Shown: positions 19,039 to 37,006, numbered from the stretch's first letter. The stretch is 64,000 nucleotides of DNA from Ochotona curzoniae (GCF_017591425.1 NW_024465777.1:2542001-2606000), one strand, 5' to 3'. Numbers and translations: made by a program. The notes: generated by a model from the sequence alone, not told the origin.

Positions 19039-19138
19039 GTAAGCATGTACAGGAATGTCTCCCGAGGAGAAGTGTGAAGACCTCCCGTGCAGCTGTTGGA
19101 CATCTGGAGTTAGCCAGCGGTGGGAGGGTACACTGTCT

Positions 19139-19190
19139 CTTGAATGAATGAATAAACTAGTACAAACTTGATTGAATGAATGAATGAACA
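19139..19190 (+). repeat. (TGAA)n simple repeat, interrupted
   Basis: Two TGAA runs are split by 'actagtacaaacttgat'. Confidence 0.85.
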
Positions 19191-19761
19191 CATCCATCCT
19201 TCCTTGAGAGACCCTTGCAGACTGAGGCTGCTGGCCCTGGCTGCGTGCTGGCTTCTACTCCACCCCACAGCACGGCTTTGGCTCAGAGAAGTTGGCACAG
19301 CAGTTCAGGATGGCCCATCACTGGCCAGGGTTTGACTGGATCTGGGTGCATGTGCTGTTTGCTGCCTCTGCACTGTGGAGCCACTACACCTGAGCCATCC
19401 CATTGGTTACCCCCAACCACGATCCCCAGTTTGTCCACATTAGTACCCTTCCTTGTGTCCCCGGCTGGTGGCAGGGGTTGGGGGTTAGGGGGTCACCAGC
19501 CTAGTTCCCCTTGGAGTGTGGCCTGCCAGGAAGAGGAGCTTGACCAAGCCTGTGACCTGGGGTCACCTGGTTCTTTCTTGTGTGTGCTTTCTTGATGGTC
19601 TTGGGGTGTACCCTGGGCAGGCAGCACCTGTAGAAGGCCACCTCATCACTGCCCTGCCTCCACACTCCTGGGCAGGGACTGACTTCAGCTGTCTGCAGGA
19701 TCCCTGACGGTGCCCCTGGAGCCTCAGCAGGCCCTGTGCCCTCCCCCACACTCCTGTCTCA

Positions 19762-19989
<228 letters not shown>

Positions 19990-20307
19990 TCAGACAGTCC
20001 CCCACCCAGATTAGCCCTCTTATTCTGTAAAAAGGAAGGAACTGTGGCCCAGAGAGAGGCAGGAACATGAGTCAGGTCACCCAGCAAGGCGGGGCACAGC
20101 CGGCACTGGAGTTCAGGAACCCCACTGTCCCATCTAGGACTCTTCCCGACATGCCACTTCCTCCAGGTGGGCAGAGCCCAGGGCCCATAGTACCCCACAC
20201 CTGACCAGGCACATAGGGGCCTCTGTGCTTTGCTGGTCTGTTCCGGGTCTCCAGTATGCATGGGAAGCTGGCGTGGCATGCCAGGGTCTCTGGGAGGGGC
20301 CTCATAC

Positions 20308-20361
20308 CTTCAAACTCGTCTGTGCTGATTGTGATCTTCTTTGCCAGGTCGAAGAGGATCT
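20308..20361 (-). CDS. MYOM3: MYOM3 exon 13 (residues 479-497; inter-domain linker)
   Basis: This 54-base phase-symmetric exon encodes EILFDLAKKITISTDEFE, the linker between the first two Fn-III domains. The acceptor is TTTCTAG and the donor is GTATGAG. Confidence 0.92.
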
Positions 20362-20850
20362 CTAGAAAGGAGAGTAGAGCTGGGTAGGGCTGGGTCCTAG
20401 GGAGTCAGCTAGGGCCTGCCCGCTGCAGAAGCTCTGGGTCCCGCCCTGCCTGGGCCTGGCCTTACGGCCTGACTGTGTGACCTCATGCAGGTGCTCCCAG
20501 GCCCTCAGCCTTTTCTGGAGCCCACGGGGGAGCCCTGTGTCCCTGGAAGACACACTCTGTGTCCCAGGCCAAGTGGACCTAGACTCAACCCCAAGGGCCC
20601 CCTTGGCTGGGGCAAACCCAAGCTGGGGGGGTCCCACGGGCTGCTTTCCCCCTACAGAGTAAAGGTGTGTGATGAAGCCACTATGGGTCATCCTCATATT
20701 GGCTTCTCTCGTAGACAGATTTGGTTCCTCCCATCAGAGAAGTTACACTTCTCCCTAGGATGGATGTTCCTAAGGGCAGGACCATGTCTCCTCCATCAGA
20801 CTAGGGGTTCTAGAAGGCTAGAACGTGTCTCTCTCAGACTAGGGATTCCT

Positions 20851-21235
20851 GTCATGGCTTGAATGACAATTTGGGTGTGCCCCAATGCTTGTGTTTGAAA
20901 GTCTTAATCCCCAGAGTGTCATGGATCAAGGCCAGATCTAATCCAGTTACGGCATCTGAAGCAGAACTTGGGGCGTGGTTGCATTGGGTGAATCTGAGAG
21001 GGTGGAGGCCCTGTGAATGCATCAGTGTGCTTGACAATGAGTGACACAGGCCTTGCAGCAGGTGCGTGTGCCCTGCCTCACTGCCTGCATGCATCTTCAC
21101 TCCTCAGACCCCAGACCCGAGGGGCCCCAACGTCAGAGCGGAAGTCCAGAATTGCAAGTGGAGTTCATCCCGCTTCCTTCCTAAGGGGCTTCTTCATGGG
21201 CATTTGTTGTAGAGACAAGAAGCTGACTTGCTGAG
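20851..21235 (+). repeat. MaLR-type LTR (MLT/MST-like)
   Basis: It starts 'gtcatggcttgaatgacaat', continues 'gaaagtcttaatccccag' and 'gagggtggaggccctgtgaatg', and ends with 'ccagaattgcaagtgg' and 'tgttgtagagacaagaagctgac'. This order fits an old mammalian MaLR LTR. Confidence 0.6.
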
Positions 21236-21396
21236 GACAACACTGCCTCCTCCATCAGACCATGGCTCTAGGACAGCACTGTGCTTCTCCCTTATTTAAT
21301 GGGGGAATTGGGGGTGGGACTTGGCACCTGCCTGCTGTGTGCTGTGGTCCTGAGCGTGCCTGACTCAGGCCCTCAGATGTCCCTGGGGCTGCATCA

Positions 21397-21642
<246 letters not shown>

Positions 21643-21999
21643 TCAGACTTTCCCAGCTGAAGCCTCTATATGGCATATCTCTGCTATTGGCTGTGAGCCC
21701 AGCTCCTCTCTTCCAATCAAAGTCCCACTCACCAAAGTTCAAAGCCTGGGGTCAACCTTGGGATCCTCTCACTAACTCCCCCCTTGATGAACCTGGAACA
21801 GGAGTTAGGCGATGCCTCACTCTGCATGGGAGAGTGTGGGACACATGGCTCCAAAGTGGCAAAGTGAGGATTTCAGTTGAGGACCATCTGCTCCTAAGTC
21901 ATCGCACACCCTATATGTGCCCCTGAGTACCACTTTCCAAGCAGCAGGACTGTGCATCTCCTGTGCCCTGTGGTGGGGCAGTGGGTGCACGTGGGTACA

Positions 22000-22130
22000 A
22001 GTCTTGCCTTTTCCACCAATGAGCCATGAGATCTTGTCTCCTCAAGGGCCTCAGTTTTCTCATCTATAGTCTAGGGAGCTAGGAAATCTCCATACACCTT
22101 ACTTTGGGGTTGCTGAAGGATAAAGTGGGA
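22000..22130 (+). repeat. MIR fragment
   Basis: Contains 'ggcctcagttttctcatctatag', the MIR 3' core. Confidence 0.5.
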
Positions 22131-22834
22131 TAAGGTGCTGGGGGGCAATGCAGTGAACCCCACAAGGCATGGCTCTTCCCTCCTACGTGCCAGCCACTCC
22201 ACCTCTGCATGCCTTTTGGGGAGGAAAATCACCAACAAACTGGCACATAAGCAGGTTCCTAGCACTTGAGCACTTGCTGTTTTGTTCTTGCATGCTCAGT
22301 GCATGCTGTAAAGGGCCCAGAAGGCACACCAGCTCCCGAGGTCAGCAGGGCAGTCTGTTTCCTGCCCTGTGTCCAGGGAAGTGGCTTGGCAACAGGGGAT
22401 CCTCGGAGTCAGGGCCTGGTGCTGCCTCTTCCCTGAGATTCCTGCTGTTGTTCACACCCATCATTGCTGGGGTCCGTGCAGTAGATGTGGGGGACATGAG
22501 GGGGTGAAGAGTGTTCCATTGCAGGCAGGGCCGCAGGGAATTTCCCGCTGTTCGGCAGGGCCCACCCGGGGGATGTCTCTACAACCACCTGAATGCAACT
22601 CCACCTTCTTTTGCATGGACACTGGACCACCCTGCGGAAGAATTCTAATCCATCCTGGCATTTGCTACTGCGAGGTTAACCTTTTGCTCAGCCTGAGCTT
22701 GGAGGTCAATGTCTTGCAAATGGGGCCTTTTATCATTCCTACTGTCTTGGCTGTCCCCATTGAACCTTTGTTAATCAAGGGACCTGTATTTAGGCTTTCA
22801 TTCTTTCCTTGATCTTTAAGTTCCCCTTTTCTTT

Positions 22835-23405
<571 letters not shown>

Positions 23406-23733
23406 TCACCCTCCAGCACTTGATCTTGGTCTTGAAGACCAGAGCCCAACCAACAGCCCCACCCCGCAACAATAGCTGCTGGGGGTGGGGGGATGCCAGT
23501 GCCATCCCCCAGCAGGCACTGAGGGTGTGACAGAAACCATCTCTGAGCCTAGGGCAGCTCTGCCAAGCACAGATGGGGAAACTGAGTCTAGCAGAGAGAA
23601 GTGACCCCGCCAGGACCTGAACCTTGACTGGGCTCAAGGACCAGGGGGTAGATATGAACCCGTAACCCAAGTATCCCAGGCCACATTCCCCAGCTCAGGC
23701 ATATGCTGCATGGGAATTCTTCCCAAGATCTCA

Positions 23734-25160
<1,427 letters not shown>

Positions 25161-25480
25161 TCAGACAGAAACCAAGACCCTCCAGGGCATCCCATCACAC
25201 TGCTGGGTCAGGACTCATAGTCCCCAAGGAAGCCTTTAGGAAGAGAAGGGGCTGAGGGACCAGCCAAGCTGAAATAGCAAACATTCAAAGGCCAAGTTCA
25301 TCTGTCTTTTGGATGTGGCTGTTTGGCCCCAATTCTCGTCAGCACAGCAGCTGAAGCAGTCCTGGAGAGCACTGGGACCCCTAAAACCAGGGTGTAGCCC
25401 CACAGTGATCCCTGTCCCCAAAAGGGTCCCCAACACCCGCCTCTCTTGAAACCCATGCCTTGTTCCTGCAGCCCACTTAC

Positions 25481-25526
25481 GTCCGAAGAGCTCCGAGTCA
25501 AAGCCAGCTTCCTTCCCCAGGTAAGC
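25481..25526 (-). CDS. MYOM3: MYOM3 exon 8, carrying a +1 frameshift (residues 249-264)
   Basis: This short exon encodes the linker between the two N-terminal Ig domains, beginning YLGKEAGF. It has a good acceptor (TTTTCAG) and donor (GTAAGTG). It is 46 bases long, but flanking phases require 45. The extra base is a fourth T in GGCTTTTGACTC, which turns the expected Phe-Asp into Phe-stop (TGA). The next residues, DSELFGR in the shifted frame, still match the family. Because the expected exon is phase 1 at both ends, skipping it would keep the frame. The change could be a real allele or an assembly error in a homopolymer. Confidence 0.85.
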
Positions 25527-27390
<1,864 letters not shown>

Positions 27391-28062
27391 TCACATGGTC
27401 ACCCAGGTAGAGATCCCTCCTGTTTCTAGGATCAATTGCACCTGCCCCTGAGCTCTGCCCCTTCCCCTCCCCTGGCTGTGAAAGCCTGCCTCACTCTGTG
27501 GCCTTGTGTGGTCAGACACCTGCTGCTGGAGGGTAGGATCTGGGTGTGTTTTGTGTGTTGCTGAGGCCTGCACTGACTGGAGAGATTGGCATAAATGAAA
27601 CACCAAGACTGAGTGAAAGCAGTGGCCCCATCCAGGCCCTACTTAGGTGGGGGTCCCTGGACATCCTCCCTGGTGTTCCCCTGTGCTATAATGAGAGAGG
27701 TAAGATTGCTCTGTAGAGGCTCAAAGCCCCTTGCACAGGGCTGGGTACCCATGGGTGCTCTGGTGAGCCTTCTTGTGCCATGTGCGCCCTCCATGCCACT
27801 GCACCCCTGGAAGACTCCACATCTCCTGCAAGGTCCTGCTCTCTACTCTGGCTGCCTCGCCTTGCATGTGTGCGCTTACATGTGCGTATGTACCCCTGTT
27901 GTGTGTTTGTACATATGAGTGTGTGTGTGACAGGTCACTTTAGCTCTACCTAATTGGAATCTCCGGGGCCAGGGAGAGGAGCCTCCCCCTTAATCAGCTT
28001 GGGGACTGTGCTTGGCTCCAGAGTGGAGGGGGCAGGGCTGAGTCGCTCCACGTTTAGTCTCA

Positions 28063-28299
<237 letters not shown>

Positions 28300-29224
28300 T
28301 CACACTGGTCTCACAGGGCTGCCATGATGGCCACAAGGGACACAGCATGAGGCCAGTCACATGCTGTAAGTGGGCCAGGGCAGAGAGGTGGGAACTGCCC
28401 CTTCCCTGACTGGGCAACCCCTAGCTTCACCTTCCTCTCCAAGGGCTTGCCAGGGAAGGGGTCCTCCCTGATTCTCTCTCTCTCTCTCTCCTTTGTCAAG
28501 CCCTAGTGACAGTTGGCCTTTATTTTTCCTTGTGCTAGAAATACTCAGGGGCCTGTGCAAAGTCCCTCTGCTCTGGCTTTCAAAATCGGCTTTAAGACTT
28601 TGTATCCGAAACCGCTCATTGCTCTTCCATTGTAAAACCTTAGAATGCACCGCTGGACTTCCTGCAGCACGGAGCATGTTTCCTTGCTGCTCAGCCAGGT
28701 GTGGCATCTGACTCAGCTGTGTCAACAGGAAGTAGGGACAGTGTCCTTCTCCGGCTGCTTCAGACAACCCTGGCTCAGCCACCCTCTGTGCAGCAGCAGA
28801 CATAAGACTGGGAAGGTGGTGCTTGTGCCCACCACGCACGGCCACAGCCATGGTTACACCTGCAGTGACAGCCAGAGGAAGCTGCGTGGCATCTGGGTGG
28901 CCATGCCCTGCCTCCGTGGCAGCCTGGGCTGGCTGCATCCCAGCAGCCATACAGAGAGACAGTAGACCCCGACTTATGTAGGTTGCTGAAGACCAGACCA
29001 AAACGCACATTCAGGCCGCATCCCAGACCAACAAGACCAGAATTCTTGGGGGTGGGTCTGGACATCAGCCTTTTAAAAAGGTGATTTTCAAGGGTGGTCA
29101 TGCAGTGCCCCTGCCTGGACCCCATCTGTTTTCCAGGTCCCCTGGGGCCTCTTTTTCCTACTCCATAGGGTACCCCAGGGGTCAGGCAACGGGGGAGGGG
29201 GTGTCAGTGAAAGTCGGGGGGCCT

Positions 29225-29300
29225 GGCTTCGAGATGCTGTGTGTTGCGTGATCTTGGGCAAGCAGTGTCCTCTGGGCCTCTGTGTGCCTGACCTTGCTTG
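29225..29300 (+). repeat. MIR fragment
   Basis: 'gatcttgggcaagcagtgtcctctgggcctc' fits the MIR core. Confidence 0.5.
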
Positions 29301-29811
29301 GCCAGTCTCAAGCTTGAAGGTGGTGGTGACTGAGTTGTCGCGAGGGGGCGCCCCAGCCTCAGGTCACAGTGATCCTAGTACACAGACTCCTCCCACAGCC
29401 CCATTTGTCTCCATGACAACCAAACAGCATTGCACCTGTGCCCTCCACCTCCCGCCCCGCCCAGGCTGTGCCCTCCTTGGAGAGGAGCCCAAGGGAGCCT
29501 CCCACAGGGAGAGAGGCACCCAATCCCTCTAGTTCTCCCAAGCCTGCGGGGCCCCAGCCTGCACCTGTCAGGAACATTCCAGACACCTCAGCCTGGCCAG
29601 CAGCTGCACTGTGGGCGCTGCAGGGCACAGCCTCAGTGTTCACCCTGCTGGGTCTCTGGGGTGTCAGAGGTACAGGCTGTGTGGATGGTCCTCAGTGACT
29701 TCGGTAATAAAACAACACAAAGTGAGACAGTGGAGGACAGACGCTCTGCCCAGAGCGGATTGAAGTCTTCTTTCTTCTACATTATTTGGTGTTATGTTTC
29801 TTCTTAAGATG

Positions 29812-29905
29812 TGTGTGTGTGTGTGTGTGTGTTGGGGGGGGGGGGTTGGCAGGCATTATGGTGTAGCACTCTTTCCCTAATAAATAAATGTTTCTTTTTT
29901 AAAAA
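29812..29905 (+). repeat. (GT)n plus G run with collapsed CSINE
   Basis: (GT)n and a run of about 13 G are followed by a CSINE head ('ggcattatggtgtag') joined directly to its tail ('aataaataaatg'), so the middle is deleted. Confidence 0.6.
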
Positions 29906-31778
29906 AAGAAGGTGAAGACAGTTGAGTTGAACTTGAGCTGGAGGTCAAGCACCAAGTCTGTGGCTGATGTGGCCAAGGTGGGCCTTTGGTCAGCACCCTG
30001 GGTGCCTGAGGTTTTGAGGTACCATTCTGAGCCTCACTGCCCTCATGGGGTACCCCCAAGCAGAGCTGTTCCTCTCTCTGGAGCCCTTCCCACAGGGGGG
30101 AACCCTGCCTCCCGCACCTCAGTGATCTTGGCTCTGTCTGGCTAAAGCCTCAGCCAGGGTGAGGCCCTGTGTTGGGGTTCTGCATTCAGGATGTGCCCAA
30201 TAATTGCTGGATGAATGGCCACTCCCGAGAAGCCAGGGTCTTCCCCCTGGCCCAGGGTGAGGCATCTACAAGGGTTTGAGTGAGCTAGAGGCTGATCCAG
30301 CAGTCATTTGTGGCCTTGCCCAAGGTGACAGGCGATAGAGCGTCACAGCCAGTGCCTACAGGGGCCCCTGAGTCACAGTGCCGGAGGAAGGCCCGGCTCT
30401 GGCTGCCAACCTGGTGAGGAACACTCTGCTCCCTGTTGTGGCAACCTTGTTGGCAGGCCCTGTTCGAAGAGTTTCTACGGAATGTCAGCAACGCGGCTTC
30501 AGACCAGGGCAGACTGGAGCAGGAGCGGGGCTCCTCATGGGGCCAGCACTGTGAGCAGAGCTGCCTTGTCCCCACACAACCCCAGCACCCAGAATGGTGC
30601 CTGGCACACGTTTTTGATTCAGTGCCAGCTGGCAATGACCAGCCTAGCACCCAAACCCCAAGACAGCCTTGCTGGTGGCTGGTGGCCCATATGCTTCCTG
30701 GAGAGACTTCTGAAGTGCTGTGTGTACACTATAGGGGCGTGGCAGCAGCCCAAACTGCTCTCTGTCCTTCCTGGGCCAGTGAGGCAGAGCTGCAACCTGG
30801 ATCCCAGGCACACTGGCTGTGTGACTGCAGGCCAGCCACACTACCTCTCTGGGCCTTGCCGCCTCACATGTGAGGCTCAGGAGAAAATAATGCCAAGACA
30901 ACGTAGAGGCGATTGCAGTTCAACACCGATCAGACAGGTCTCCTCACTGCTGGTCAAGCTGTTATGCCACCTCCTCCAGGAAGCCGTTTCCTCCTAAAGG
31001 AAGCTTCTGCCCGCCCTAGAGCCCGAGGTGAGGCCTGGGTAGATGATGTGCTTGGTTAATGTTTGCTAGGACTTGTTCCTAGTCGCCTAAGGCACCTGCA
31101 GTGGGCCTTGGGGACTCAGCGCCTGGAGCTCCACTGCAAAGGACCTACCCCTTCCATGGTGAGAATGGGGCCCCAGGGATGTGGCCATGCTCACCCTCAT
31201 GTCCACCACCTCTGCTCTGGAGACCCCTGGCCCTTCCTCATGCCCCCAGCAAGGCCTAGCCTCTGGTTTCAGCTACTGTTTCCCTTCCAGGAATGGCGTC
31301 TCCTGCTGTCTCCCCCTTCTAGGCCCGAGAGCCCCTGTGTGCTGGTGGCATTAAATCCTCCAGGTGTGCAAGGTGGGTGGATGGGCAGTCCCCAACCCAT
31401 GCTGCAGAACAGGAAAACTGAGGCAGGACCAGCATGGATAAGGGTCAAGGGTTGAGACCCCATGCTGAGTTAGCAGAGAGACTCAGAGAGAGCTCGATTT
31501 GGAACACAGGATTCTGGCTGCAGATCCCAGCTGCCCCTGCAGGGCCCCTTCCTCCACTCCTGCTCACTCACTCGGGTCAGAGCCTTCTGACCCTGAGACA
31601 TCCTGCGCAGAGCAGCTGCTGACCCAAGCCTCAGCATCATATTTTTCAAGAGCTAGCTCCCCAGTTGCTCCGCCCTCCAGCCCCCTGCAGGTTGCCAGGC
31701 TAAGAATAACCCAGGGGGGCTGCTGCCCTGTTTGGGGGTGGGCAGGGCTGCCCAGCCCCCTCACTCCTCCACGTCTTA

Positions 31779-32120
<342 letters not shown>

Positions 32121-32261
32121 TGGGACGGGTAGGAACTCTCGCAGTTGGGGGTGCCTGGGGAAGGGATGTAGAGCCGCTTCAAGGGCCTGAAAAGGGTCAG
32201 GAGTTGCTTTGCCCGAGCGTCTCTTAGACCCTGGGAAAGTCAGTGGACAGATGCAGTCTCA

Positions 32262-32807
<546 letters not shown>

Positions 32808-33107
32808 CTACCCCCAGTCACCAGGCTGCCAGGCTTATCTGCCCTGCCAGCCCCTGGAGAAGTCAGAGGCTTGAAGGCTGGTGGACTGACCCCCACTCCC
32901 AGCCCTCTGCTGATGATGGGGTCCCTTGCACCTGCTGGGACATGCTCCTTATGTGGAGGGGGACCTGTCCCCAGGCAACACGTGTAACCCCAGGCAACGT
33001 GTAACACGTGCCCTGTGGTGGGACAGCTCAGTCTGGGCCTCCCTTCTAGATGCTGTCTCTAGCTTGGGGTGAATGTTGGGCTCATGGGAAGGCGTCGGCT
33101 CACTCAC

Positions 33108-33188
33108 CAAGACACCTCCTTGGTTGCTGTCAGGGCCAGGGCTGCTGCCAGGGCATAGTCCGCAGGGCTGAACTCAGGCTCTTCCTCC
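33108..33188 (-). CDS. MYOM3: MYOM3 exon 3 (residues 54-81)
   Basis: This 81-base exon encodes EEEPEFSPADYALAAALALT, an alanine-rich segment of the N-terminal unique region. The acceptor is CGCAG and the donor is GTGAGTG. Phase 2 is kept at both ends. Confidence 0.92.
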
Positions 33189-33214
33189 CTGCGTGGGCAG
33201 TGGCCAGGCTGTTA

Positions 33215-33619
<405 letters not shown>

Positions 33620-34744
33620 TCAAGGCCAAGGTACATGGTCACTCTCCCAGGCATCCACCACCCCTTCTCATATGAGCCCACTCTCGTGAGTGGGAGGGGA
33701 GGGAGATCTCTCTACTGAGGAAAGGGGGCCATTGAGGCACGAGAGGGAAAGGGGATCGCCTGAGGGGGCAGTGGCAGCTTCGGGGCCTGCCCCAGCCATG
33801 CATGCCCAAGGTTGAGTGAGCACAGGCCCCATTGCCAGCCTCTTGTGGGGCTTCCTGCCACATCCCAGCGGCCTCATGCGCTGCAGGTTGGGTTGCGCTT
33901 TCCCCAGTCTGGGCCTCCACTTGCCAGACCCCTGAGCAACGTGACACTGTGACATCCAGGGCTGTCTCTGGGCTTCAGAGTGGGCAGGTGACCGCGGTCT
34001 CCCCTGTTCTGCGCTCACTCAGCCCCAGCCCTGGGCCTTTGTCCACACTTGTCTAATCTCCTGCAATGCTTTCCCCTCCTCCAGACCTCCTGTACTCTAC
34101 TCCTGTTCAAAATCTGACATGCGTGACCTTGAGTGTGACTTGGTGTTCTCATCTGTGAAATGGGTCTGCCATCCCCCTAGGGTGCTTAGTGTTAGCATTG
34201 TTTCTCCAAAGTGCCTCCTCCTCTGTGCCTTTGCTTAGTAACTATGGGACATGAAAAGGGACCGATGGCTAGCCCTCTTGACCCCTGGTCATGTGTCCAG
34301 GTCTTGGCTGGGGGACACAGTGGACCATACGATCTTTCTTCCATGAAGGGGGTCTCAGCATGTGAACCCTCCTTTGTGTTCCGAGGACCCCGGGTCAAGG
34401 TCACAGATGGGGTGCTGGGTAGATTTGGGTCAAGGTGATGTGGTGATTATTCGGGAAGCAGAGTGTGCAGGCCAGAAGGGGTTGGTCTCGGGCGGACTTG
34501 GGTTGCTTGCTGATCCGGAGCCCAGAGTTGTGGAGAGTCCCTCTGTTCCTAAAGCTTACAACTCTAGGGGTGTCCTGGGGTGGCAGTGCACCTGCAACCA
34601 GGGATCCCCATTCACAAGCTTCTGATTACGAAGGTCCTCGCTGGATTTGGGGAATAAAAACAGAAGAGCGACGGCCTCGGCTCCTGGCTGTCTATTCCCA
34701 CGAGGCCCTGCTGCCCCGGCCCGGCCTCTCCAGGCTTGCTGCGG

Positions 34745-34910
34745 ACTGTGAGTGTGCATGTGTGAGTCTGCACACACACCTGTGCACACGTGTGAGCATA
34801 TGTATGCACACACATGTGGGTGTATTGTATACACATGTGTATGCGTTGCGGGGTGTGCATGCCTGTGCACACGTGTGTGTGTGTGTGCTGGCATGGGAGT
34901 GTGTGTAAGG
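34745..34910. repeat. Long alternating purine/pyrimidine tract
   Basis: About 165 bases of mixed GT, AC, TATGCA and TGCACAC units with many alternating steps. It lies in MYOM3 intron 1. Confidence 0.85.
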
Positions 34911-35494
34911 AGTTAGACTAGGAGATAAGGCCAGGTTCCTGGCTGGATTTACAAAGGGGGGTTTCTTTAAAAGTGCACAGGATGCACTCCGACTTTCCCA
35001 TTTGGCCAGAGAACAAAAGCTGGTTGGCAGACTTGGGAGTGTGAATTGCACTGCCCTGGGTTTCCAGTTTTATCACTGAATAGCAAACAAGCAAGGAGGT
35101 CTTTCATCTTCCCCAAAGCTCTCTTTGGCCAGATCAAAGTGTCAGTCTCTATTCCTGTGGGTCTCTGGTTTATCACGAGAAAGTGAAGAGTCAGTGCCTG
35201 AACATTCCGCTTATAAGAACGAAAGCAAGAAGTCAGCAAGCATACCTTTCTGATGGCTTTGCTTTGAACAAGCTAGACAGGATCACTGCTCTCCACCCTC
35301 TGATGATGGATGTTCCCCAAAACTGAGTTTTAAAAACTCAGCCCTCCTAAATACTTGGGTCTTTCCTCTCTCAGAATCTCATTCCTGTTGCTGTGGCAAG
35401 AGGTTTTCTGTCTTCAATAAATCTTGCTTTGCTCCCTGAAAGTGTTCACAAGAAAATTCCTTTCTGTGGGAGACAAGAACCGAGGTTGCTTCCA
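34904..35494 (+). mobile_element. Solo-LTR-like element
   Basis: The 3' part has 'cttcaataaatcttgctttgctccctg' (poly(A) signal AATAAA at about 35,416) then 'gtgggagacaagaaccgagg', the R-U5 layout of class I endogenous retroviral LTRs. The start is placed at TGTAAGGAG. No internal region follows, so it looks like a solo LTR. It is antisense to MYOM3. Confidence 0.6.
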
Positions 35495-36181
35495 TCCTTT
35501 GTGTTGAACATGTGTAATGTGTGACTGTGTGTGGGGTGTGCATGTGTGTGTGTAGATTGCGTCCTCACCTGGCAATGCACACAGCACCAAATGCCCTCTC
35601 CTTGGGCTTCTAACACAGAGGGGCCCTGGAGAGGGATTTGTGGGAACCAGGGGATTGGGACAGCAGGGGTTCAGCCTTAGTGGTATTCTGCCCAGTTCTG
35701 CTCCATCTGGCGTCCGCAGTGGTGACCATTAGAACAGAGAGAACAGAGATGGGGGTGACTGAAGAGTTAGTTGGGATTTGGGACCACCCCCTCAGTGGCT
35801 CCTGAGGGCACCAGGTCAGCCACTCCTTGCCCCCGCCTGCTCGGGAGGGAAGAGACGGCTAGCCGTGTTCCCTCTGCCTTCTCCTCCACACAGCCCAGGG
35901 CTGGTCCTACCCTTTTCTGCTCCTGGTCCCCACACCTCCCAGCCTAGAGACCTGAGGGCTTTCCCTACTACTGGCCTCCCTGGGACTCTGGGAGCCCAGG
36001 GTTAAGGCTGGCTGGCGTCAGCACTGGCCTCCTGCCCCTGGAAGCTCAGCTTCTGATTAACACTGTGACTGGCCTGGGCCTGGCACTCCTCCCTGACCTC
36101 TGGGCCACCAGCTGCCAGACCCCTGGCTTTAACAGATGAGCCATTGATGCTTTTTAAAGCACTGACTGATGCACAGGATTG

Positions 36182-36194
36182 GCGGGGGGGGGGG
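36182..36194 (+). repeat. G homopolymer
   Basis: A run of about 13 G after 'ggc' in MYOM3 intron 1. Confidence 0.9.
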
Positions 36195-36795
36195 GCGAGT
36201 TTGTGCAGCCTCTGCTGCCCTTGCCACCACCCCCCCTCCCAGCCTAGGGGGTCCTCTGTCCAGCACTCCATGCCAGGGAGGGGTCTGTGACCCAGGCCCC
36301 TGCTGTGCACCCCAGGAGGTCCTCTCCTGGGGCTGGGTCCTGAGCTAGGGGTTGGGGCAGAGGCAGTGGCTGAAGGAGTCTGTTGGGGCTGGGTTGTGCC
36401 AGCCACGGGTTCCCACGGCTTCCGAGAGGCCCTGGCTGTGCTGAGCCGAGGCAAGCCCTTCCCCAGCGGTGCTGGAGCAGATCCCTCCTGGCTCTTGGAT
36501 TCGGGATCCCAGGACTTGCCCTCTCCCTCCGCCTGGGCCAAACATGGCTTGGCCAGCGCTGTCCTTAACTTCCCGGTTGTGCCAGCTCACCCACTCCCCA
36601 CGCCAGGCTCTGGTTCCAAGGGCATCACCAACAGCTCACAGGACCCAATGCATGCAGGAGGGGCGTCCTCTCTCACTCCTACCGGTGCTGCTGCCCAGGC
36701 CGTGGTCTCCTTTTCTCCACACCCATACACCTGCCCGAACACTTACAGAGCCCCCTCCCCAGGGCTCCTTCTCCTCCCCGGGGACTGACACTTAC

Positions 36796-36902
36796 AGAAA
36801 TGGCTGTGCCCACTGGGGAGTGTCCGGGGAGACGCGCACGGAAGGTGACAGGCTCTCCGGCCTCTTCGTGTCCTCAGTTCAGTGGGGACTGGGAGGAGAA
36901 CG
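36796..36902 (-). other. MYOM3: MYOM3 exon 1, noncoding (5' UTR), inferred
   Basis: No MYOM3 coding sequence is seen upstream of the ATG exon, and that exon has an acceptor (ACAG) 12 bases before its ATG, so a noncoding exon must exist. The segment just below the TATA/MEF2 element ends in TTCT followed by the strong donor GTAAGTG at 36,795. The right end is set only by the usual 25-30 base TATA-to-start spacing. RNA evidence would settle it. Confidence 0.5.
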
Positions 36903-36924
36903 TGGGCTTGCCGCCCGCAAGGTC

Positions 36925-36934
36925 TTAAATATAG
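36925..36934 (-). promoter_or_regulatory. MYOM3: MYOM3 core promoter: overlapping TATA box and MEF2 site
   Basis: The minus strand reads CTATATTTAA, which fits the MEF2 consensus YTAWWWWTAR exactly and also serves as a TATA-like element. About 25-30 bases downstream lies the inferred start of a noncoding exon that ends in a perfect donor. A TATA box that doubles as a MEF2 site is known in other striated-muscle promoters, which suits a muscle-specific gene. The assignment as promoter is inference from position and motif; no CpG island is evident here. Confidence 0.6.
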
Positions 36935-37000
36935 CAGCGTGAGATGGTGCGATGACAATGGAGAGGGGCTGTGTCCTTCCAGCAAGGCTGGGCTGAGCAA

Positions 37001-37006
37001 CAGGTG
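37001..37006. promoter_or_regulatory. E-box upstream of MYOM3 promoter
   Basis: CAGGTG lies about 70 bases upstream of the TATA/MEF2 element. E-boxes of this class bind myogenic bHLH factors. A second one, CAGCTG, lies at 37,138-37,143. Six-base motifs occur often by chance, so this rests on position near a muscle promoter. Confidence 0.3.

Noticed and set aside
22369..22812. Plus-strand open frame of 147 codons as a gene
   Set aside because: No recognised product, no supporting signals, and it may be degraded retroviral DNA; left as part of a finding only.
25500..25505. TGA in exon 8 as a selenocysteine codon
   Set aside because: The TGA arises from a frame shift, the downstream frame is wrong, and the family has no selenocysteine.
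29338..29351. Second CTCF-like motif (TCGCGAGGGGGCGC)
   Set aside because: The AGGGGGCGC half fits but the 5' half departs from consensus; a similar partial match at about 49,160-49,175 lies in IL22RA1 coding sequence.
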